Origin: Parcubacteria group bacterium CG11_big_fil_rev_8_21_14_0_20_39_22
GTDB lineage: Bacteria; Patescibacteriota; Minisyncoccia; Phycocordibacterales; GCA-002787175
Reading direction: 5' to 3'
NCBI GenBank assembly: GCA_002787175.1
Contig: PCWC01000056.1
Location: forward strand, 1 to 9,529
Length of the DNA stretch: 9,529 bases
Below the pieces are notes generated by a model that saw only the letters and a program-made list of their open reading frames with translations, did not search any database and was not told the origin of the DNA. The position numbers and the translations under genes were made by a program. Below are positions 5,875-9,529 of the stretch, piece after piece (the first letter of the stretch is position 1; each line of letters opens with the position of its first letter).

Positions 5875-6591
5875 TTATTTTTTAAATTCGGAAGCCATAT
5901 TTCTTTTTTCAACCTTACTATCTCGCTCTACCAATCCATCACGCAAACTGATTATTCTCTCTGCATGTTCTGCTGTATAAGTTTCGTGAGTTATAAGAAC
6001 AATAGTATGGTTCTTTTCTTCATTTAATTTTTGAAGTATTTCCATAATGGATTTCCCTGATGCAGAGTCGAGGTTACCTGTCGGCTCATCAGCGAAAATA
6101 ATTTCCGGCTCTCTTATGAGAGCTCGAGCAATAGCAACACGCTGTTTCTCTCCACCAGAGAGCTCAGAAGGTTCGTGTAGCAATCTATGAGTAAGCCCGA
6201 CCGCATCTATGGCTTTTTTTGCACGCTCGTCCCACTGCTTTTCAGGAACGTCTGAATACAAGAGAGGTAATTTTACGTTTTCCAAGACCGAGGTTCTAGC
6301 AAGAAGGTTGAAAGACTGAAATACAAAGCCGATTCTTTTATTGCGAATAAAAGCTTTCTCATCGTCACTGTAATCATTTACGTTTTTACCTTCAAAAAAA
6401 TATTCTCCGCCAGTATTAGGATCGATAAATCCCAATATATGGAGAAGAGTCGATTTACCAGATCCAGACGGTCCTATAATAGCAACAAACTCACCCCGAG
6501 ATATCGTAAGAGAAACATCCCGTACGGCACGAGTCTCCAAACCTTCAGTATAGTATGTCTTCTCTAAATTTATCGCATTTATTATCTCCAT
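5875..6591 (-). CDS. ABC transporter ATP-binding protein, MacB/LolD type
   Basis: This 238-residue ATPase powers the adjacent permease. All motifs are intact: Walker A GPSGSGKST (40-48), Q-loop Gln92, signature LSGGE (144-148), Walker B IIFADEP (164-170) with Asp168 and Glu169, D-loop GNLD (172-175) and switch His202. The sequence around the Q-loop, FVFQSFNLLARTSVLENV, and the EPTGNLDS stretch are typical of the MacB/LolD/FtsE subgroup. The last 15 or so residues are a short charged tail. It starts seven bases after the adaptor stop and ends one base before the permease start, which indicates translational coupling. In proteobacterial MacB the ATPase and permease are fused; here they are separate, as in the Bacillus YknXYZ-type arrangement. 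Confidence 0.96.
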   Translation of the reverse strand: MEIINAINLEKTYYTEGLETRAVRDVSLTISRGEFVAIIGPSGSGKSTLLHILGFIDPNTGGEYFFEGKNVNDYSDDEKAFIRNKRIGFVFQSFNLLARTSVLENVKLPLLYSDVPEKQWDERAKKAIDAVGLTHRLLHEPSELSGGEKQRVAIARALIREPEIIFADEPTGNLDSASGKSIMEILQKLNEEKNHTIVLITHETYTAEHAERIISLRDGLVERDSKVEKRNMASEFKK

Positions 6592-6598
6592 ATCGATT

Positions 6599-8170
6599 TT
6601 ATTTCTCTTCTTTCGGAGCGCCGAGAAGTATTGTATCGCCGTCTGATAGACCTTCTGTTATCTCTACCCCACCAAGCGAACCTCGGATTCCAGTCTTCAC
6701 AAACCTTTTCTCCACAGCATTGCCTTCGCCTTTTTTAATGTAGACAAATGAACCCTGTTCCTCATAGTAAACTGTCCTCTGAGGTACAATAATCGCATTT
6801 TCCACTTGGTCAACTATTATAATTATGTCTGCAGTCATACCAGATTTGATTCGAGTATCAGTCGTCTTTAGAGAAAATACGGTTTTATACGTCGGCACAC
6901 CGTCTATGACAGTCTCTACTGGTTCTATGTAAGTCATACTCGCTTCAAACTCTTCTCCAGGTAAGGCATCCACTGTTACGATTACCTTGTCATCAACATC
7001 CACTCCACCAACATCAATTTCGGCAATATTTGCCTCAATAGTATAAGTACTGTCATCGACTATTGTAATTACCGGTGTGCCAGAAGTTATAAATTCACCT
7101 GCTGTGATATTGACCTTACCGACAACTCCAGATGAGGGGCTTCTGAGTATCGTCTTTTCTATTTGTGCGAGTGTGTTTGATACTTTGGCGACGGCCTCAT
7201 CGACACGTGCTTCCCCAATCTTGATCTGCTCAGGTACTGAACCGGCTTCCTTGAGAGCAAGCTCCTGCTCGGCAAGCGAAAGAGCCGACTCGCTTGAAAA
7301 AACATCCTCCGACGATGTTGTGGTTTTAGATATACTCGCGTTTAAGCTTGTCCTTGCGGTAGCAACTGCACTTCTCCATGAATCTATCGTAGTCTGACTT
7401 ATACTTGAATTTGGAGTCACGTCACTTAGAGCAAGTGCAGCTAAATCAAGAAATGATCTTACCGAAGATAGGTTTCGCTTGGTATATGAAGTAAGTTCTT
7501 CAAGATCGTCATCGGTAGTTGAGGCATTTTGTCTCATACTCCATTCCAAAAACATCGACTCAAGAGCGCGACGACCATTTTCCAATCCGCTTACCATTTC
7601 TGAACTTGGTACTGAAAATCGAAGTTGAGGATTATTTTGCCTCGCATTGTAAAACAACTGATCGGCTTTGTTGCGAACCGAATCGTCGGCGACAGTATAC
7701 GCCTCACGCAAACTATCGAGCAAGGTATTTTTATTATCACTTAAATTTCGCTTGGCATTTGCCACTTTTATTTCTGAGATTGAGATTTCTTCTGGCCTAG
7801 TACCACTTTTCAATTCCTCGAGATTCGCCTCCTGAGCTTTAAGCGAGGCCTTGGCTTGTTCGAGCGAGGAGTAAAGGTCGCTATTGTACAAGTAAGCTAT
7901 CGCTTGCCCCTGTGACACCCTTTGTCCGACCAAAGCATTAACAACGGACACATTGCCACTCTGTTGAAAAGACAAATCGACTTTGAGTTCTGGTTTTATG
8001 ATTCCAGTAACATTAACCTCTTCCCTAATAGAACCTCGCTCTACAACCATAGATTCAACTTCCTCGTCACCCGATGAGATTAAAGAGAAAATTATAATTA
8101 CAGCAATTAAACCTATACTGCCGAAAATGTAGCGATTTTTTCTTGACTTTGGTTTAGATATTGTATCCAT
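6599..8170 (-). CDS. HlyD/MacA-like membrane fusion (adaptor) subunit of the exporter
   Basis: This 523-residue protein is the periplasmic-adaptor type partner of the ATPase and permease. It has an N-terminal membrane anchor (about 14-32), then the first half of a barrel-sandwich (lipoyl-like) domain near 66-98 with GQRVSQGQAIAYLY. A very long helical region spans about 99-339. The second half follows near 341-372 (RSPSSGVVGKVNITAGEFITSGTPV), then beta-barrel and membrane-proximal domains ending at GDTILLGAP. The usual MacA is about 370 residues, so the helical region is enlarged by roughly 150. Two similar motifs, GTRPEEISISE (123-133) and GSVPEQIKIGE (310-320), suggest an internal duplication. 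It is the first gene of the operon, seven bases before the ATPase gene. No TolC-like gene is present, so it probably acts as in single-membrane exporters. Confidence 0.92.
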   Translation of the reverse strand: MDTISKPKSRKNRYIFGSIGLIAVIIIFSLISSGDEEVESMVVERGSIREEVNVTGIIKPELKVDLSFQQSGNVSVVNALVGQRVSQGQAIAYLYNSDLYSSLEQAKASLKAQEANLEELKSGTRPEEISISEIKVANAKRNLSDNKNTLLDSLREAYTVADDSVRNKADQLFYNARQNNPQLRFSVPSSEMVSGLENGRRALESMFLEWSMRQNASTTDDDLEELTSYTKRNLSSVRSFLDLAALALSDVTPNSSISQTTIDSWRSAVATARTSLNASISKTTTSSEDVFSSESALSLAEQELALKEAGSVPEQIKIGEARVDEAVAKVSNTLAQIEKTILRSPSSGVVGKVNITAGEFITSGTPVITIVDDSTYTIEANIAEIDVGGVDVDDKVIVTVDALPGEEFEASMTYIEPVETVIDGVPTYKTVFSLKTTDTRIKSGMTADIIIIVDQVENAIIVPQRTVYYEEQGSFVYIKKGEGNAVEKRFVKTGIRGSLGGVEITEGLSDGDTILLGAPKEEK

Positions 8171-8176
8171 ATGTGG

Positions 8177-8200
8177 CGTATATTAACACTTATTTTAACA
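8177..8200 (-). promoter_or_regulatory. Candidate extended -10 promoter(s) of the exporter operon
   Basis: Two extended -10 like sequences read leftward: TGTTAATAT at 8180-8188 and TGTTAAAAT at 8192-8200, both containing the repeated octamer AAGTGTTA. A third -10 like word, TATACG (8177-8182), is six bases from the adaptor ATG at 8170. Any of the downstream ones would give a leader of only zero to about four bases. A TTGACC lies at 8209-8214 but not at 17-base spacing. Confidence 0.4.
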
Positions 8201-8217
8201 CTTTGTACGGTCAACGA

Positions 8218-8250
8218 CAGGTTTTAGAATAAGCATAGAACCTGCTTATT
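8218..8250. repeat. Overlapping, mutually exclusive hairpins after the sugar dehydrogenase gene
   Basis: AATAAGCA (8228-8235) pairs perfectly with TGCTTATT (8243-8250) around seven bases. CAGGTT (8218-8223) pairs with AACCTG (8239-8244), extending by two more pairs across one mismatch. The two stems share bases and cannot form together. The first overlaps the dehydrogenase stop codon. There is no clear T-run in the minus-strand direction, so a terminator role is possible but weak. Confidence 0.45.
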
Positions 8251-9421
8251 TATCAGACCTAAATATAGATGGATTTATCTTTATAATTTTATCATCACCC
8301 GAACCAGGGCTTCCACGACCGTCTCTATTACTCGTAGTTATATACAAAAACCCATCAGGAGATAAAGCTGTCGTCCTTATCCGACCATACTCACCATTGA
8401 AATGGACTTTGATGTCCACGATTCTGTCACCATCTAATACAGCCTCGTAGAGAGACGTGCCTCTTAATCCACCAAAGAAAATACCACCATCCCAATAAGT
8501 GGCGCTTGCAGGAGCCCATGTGTAATCTGGTCCTGATTGTAAAACTGGAGAAATCATACCCTCACCTTCCTCATCCCCTTGAATAACGGGCCAGCCATAA
8601 TTTGCTCCGGGCTCTATAAGATTAATTTCATCAAAACCAGATCCTAAACCGGAAGGTCCATGCTCGGTACTCCACAACCGACCGCTTTCATCCCACGCCA
8701 AACCCTGAGGATTGCGATGACCATAACTATAGACTTCATTCCAAAAAGGGTTATCTGGAGGAACAATTCCATTATCGTCTACTCTGAGTATCTTGCCCGA
8801 TAGAGAATTTTTATTTTGAGCCGAATCCTTGTTGCCGGCATCACCAGTTGTTATATAGAGGGATCCATCAGGACCGAAATCTATCCTGCCTCCGTCATGA
8901 TAAGAAAAGCCTGGAATGTGTGAAATTATTACTTCCCTATCTTTAAGTTCATCGTCTGAAAATACATAACGCTCGACCCTGTTTGTTATTTGCCCATTTT
9001 CGGAAGTTGTAAGGTACAGATAAATAAAGTTGTTCCGTTCAAAATCGGGATGGATAGCGAGTCCAAGCAGACCCCCTTCCCCTTTATGTTCGACTCCTTC
9101 TATATCAAAAATTTTTCTATCTTTTCCAAGTCTTATCAATCTGCCCGCCCTTTCGGTTACAAGCAAATCTCCAGAAGGTAAGAAATCAATATCCCAGGGT
9201 ATAGAAAGATTTTCAGCGATAATTTCTATCACCTGAACCCCCTCTTTATCAACATTAGACACATCCTTCGCCACTACACCTATACTTTCAGACTTTGGAC
9301 TATGAGGACTGAATAAAAGACTCTTTATATTATCCTTGAAGAGATAGCCGAAAATGGCGATAAGAGTCAGGACCAACACAGATACCACCAATATTTTTTT
9401 ATATAAACTCATTTCACTCAT
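8246..9421 (-). CDS. Membrane-anchored PQQ-dependent sugar dehydrogenase-like beta-propeller
   Basis: This 391-residue protein has one N-terminal membrane helix (about 10-28), a linker, and a six-bladed propeller of the glucose/sorbosone dehydrogenase (soluble aldose dehydrogenase, YliI-like) family from about residue 65. Family motifs run in order: NLSIPWDIDF with LLVTERAGRL, GEGGLLGLAIHPDF (114-127), YHDGGRIDFGPDGSLYITTG (174-193), YSYGHRNPQGLAWD (231-244), STEHGP with DEINLI, PGANYGWPVIQG, and GRIRTTALSPDGFLYITT. His175 matches the catalytic base position and Arg236 a cofactor-contact position by motif comparison. The known family oxidises aldose sugars outside the cytoplasm using PQQ. No PQQ synthesis gene is present here, so cofactor use is unproven. 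The start at 9421 fits a promoter directly upstream; an in-frame ATG at 9412 is the alternative. Confidence 0.9.
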   Translation of the reverse strand: MSEMSLYKKILVVSVLVLTLIAIFGYLFKDNIKSLLFSPHSPKSESIGVVAKDVSNVDKEGVQVIEIIAENLSIPWDIDFLPSGDLLVTERAGRLIRLGKDRKIFDIEGVEHKGEGGLLGLAIHPDFERNNFIYLYLTTSENGQITNRVERYVFSDDELKDREVIISHIPGFSYHDGGRIDFGPDGSLYITTGDAGNKDSAQNKNSLSGKILRVDDNGIVPPDNPFWNEVYSYGHRNPQGLAWDESGRLWSTEHGPSGLGSGFDEINLIEPGANYGWPVIQGDEEGEGMISPVLQSGPDYTWAPASATYWDGGIFFGGLRGTSLYEAVLDGDRIVDIKVHFNGEYGRIRTTALSPDGFLYITTSNRDGRGSPGSGDDKIIKINPSIFRSDK

Positions 9422-9427
9422 ATCTTA

Positions 9428-9436
9428 AGTATAACA
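9428..9436 (-). promoter_or_regulatory. Candidate extended -10 promoter of the sugar dehydrogenase-like gene, probably leaderless
   Basis: The minus strand reads TGTTATACT, a TGn-TATACT extended -10, with exactly six bases between it and the ATG at 9421. Transcription would then begin at or next to the A of the start codon, giving a leaderless message. No Shine-Dalgarno is present. The best -35 candidate (TTAGTT, 9450-9455) is poor, which is acceptable for an extended -10. Confidence 0.5.
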
Positions 9437-9529
9437 CTTTAAATTACGAAACTAACTTCGTAGGCGAGGGATTATGGGTTCTGCCGAACCGAAGTCAAAA
9501 ATTTTGAGCTTAATGCCGTAGATACGCTT
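9437..9529. other. Gene-free right edge with a small hairpin
   Basis: This is the upstream flank of the sugar dehydrogenase-like gene. GGTTC (9477-9481) and GAACC (9486-9490) form a five-bp stem with a four-base loop, and ACTTCG (9455-9460) faces CGAAGT (9490-9495). It may be the terminator or edge of whatever lies to the right, but the window ends before that can be judged. Confidence 0.4.

Noticed and set aside
5874..5912. TTG-initiated extension of the permease overlapping the ATPase gene
   Set aside because: The ATG at 5873, one base after the ATPase stop, matches the usual MacB-type N-terminus.
9477..9490. GGTTC-TGCC-GAACC hairpin resembling a tRNA T-arm
   Set aside because: No acceptor stem, anticodon arm or CCA-proximal structure can be found around it, and the loop is too short for a T-loop.
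1..9529. CRISPR array, tRNA or rRNA genes, transposase, or recoded stop codons
   Set aside because: I found no regular spaced repeats, no cloverleaf, no transposase motif, and every gene reads through with the standard code.

Overview
The window looks like a piece of a Candidate Phyla Radiation (Patescibacteria) chromosome, most likely from the Parcubacteria side. This is inferred from gene content and style. The DNA is AT-rich, most genes have no clear Shine-Dalgarno sequence, and nine of ten stop codons are TAA. The families present (matrixin-like protease with a coiled coil, PsbP-like protein, GerMN protein, MacB-type exporter with an enlarged adaptor, glutaredoxin next to DoxX) recur together in such genomes. 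No gene here is a taxonomic marker, so the assignment is probable, not proven. The standard genetic code fits every gene.

Layout, left to right. Bases 1-227 hold no gene. Three minus-strand genes follow: a membrane-anchored metzincin-like zinc protease (228-1136), a PsbP-like anchored protein (1349-2074) and a YihY/BrkB-type six-helix membrane protein (2094-2936). A large nested inverted repeat (1188-1380) sits between the first two and runs into the end of the PsbP-like gene. A divergent promoter region (2937-3081) leads rightward into a two-gene plus-strand unit, glutaredoxin then DoxX, which ends in a perfect 20-bp bidirectional terminator (3739-3780). That terminator is shared with a convergent minus-strand GerMN gene (3833-4351). 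An AT-rich, palindrome-rich gap (4352-4619) separates GerMN from a tightly packed minus-strand operon: HlyD/MacA-like adaptor (6599-8170), ABC ATPase (5875-6591) and MacB-like permease (4620-5873). Upstream lies a membrane-anchored, PQQ-type sugar dehydrogenase-like beta-propeller (8246-9421).

How it works together. Eight of the ten proteins are membrane proteins or are anchored by one N-terminal helix with the rest outside the cytoplasm, so this is an envelope-oriented neighbourhood. The adaptor, ATPase and permease form one exporter that pushes a substrate outward, with no outer-membrane channel gene nearby. Glutaredoxin and DoxX form a plausible thiol-redox pair. The remaining genes look like independent units.

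I did not find a clearly new multi-gene system. The points most worth a second look are the palindromic element that supplies the end of the PsbP-like gene, the coiled coil inserted inside the protease domain, an apparent internal duplication in the adaptor, and a shared TAACACTT motif that suggests extended -10 promoters placed almost on the start codons of two genes.
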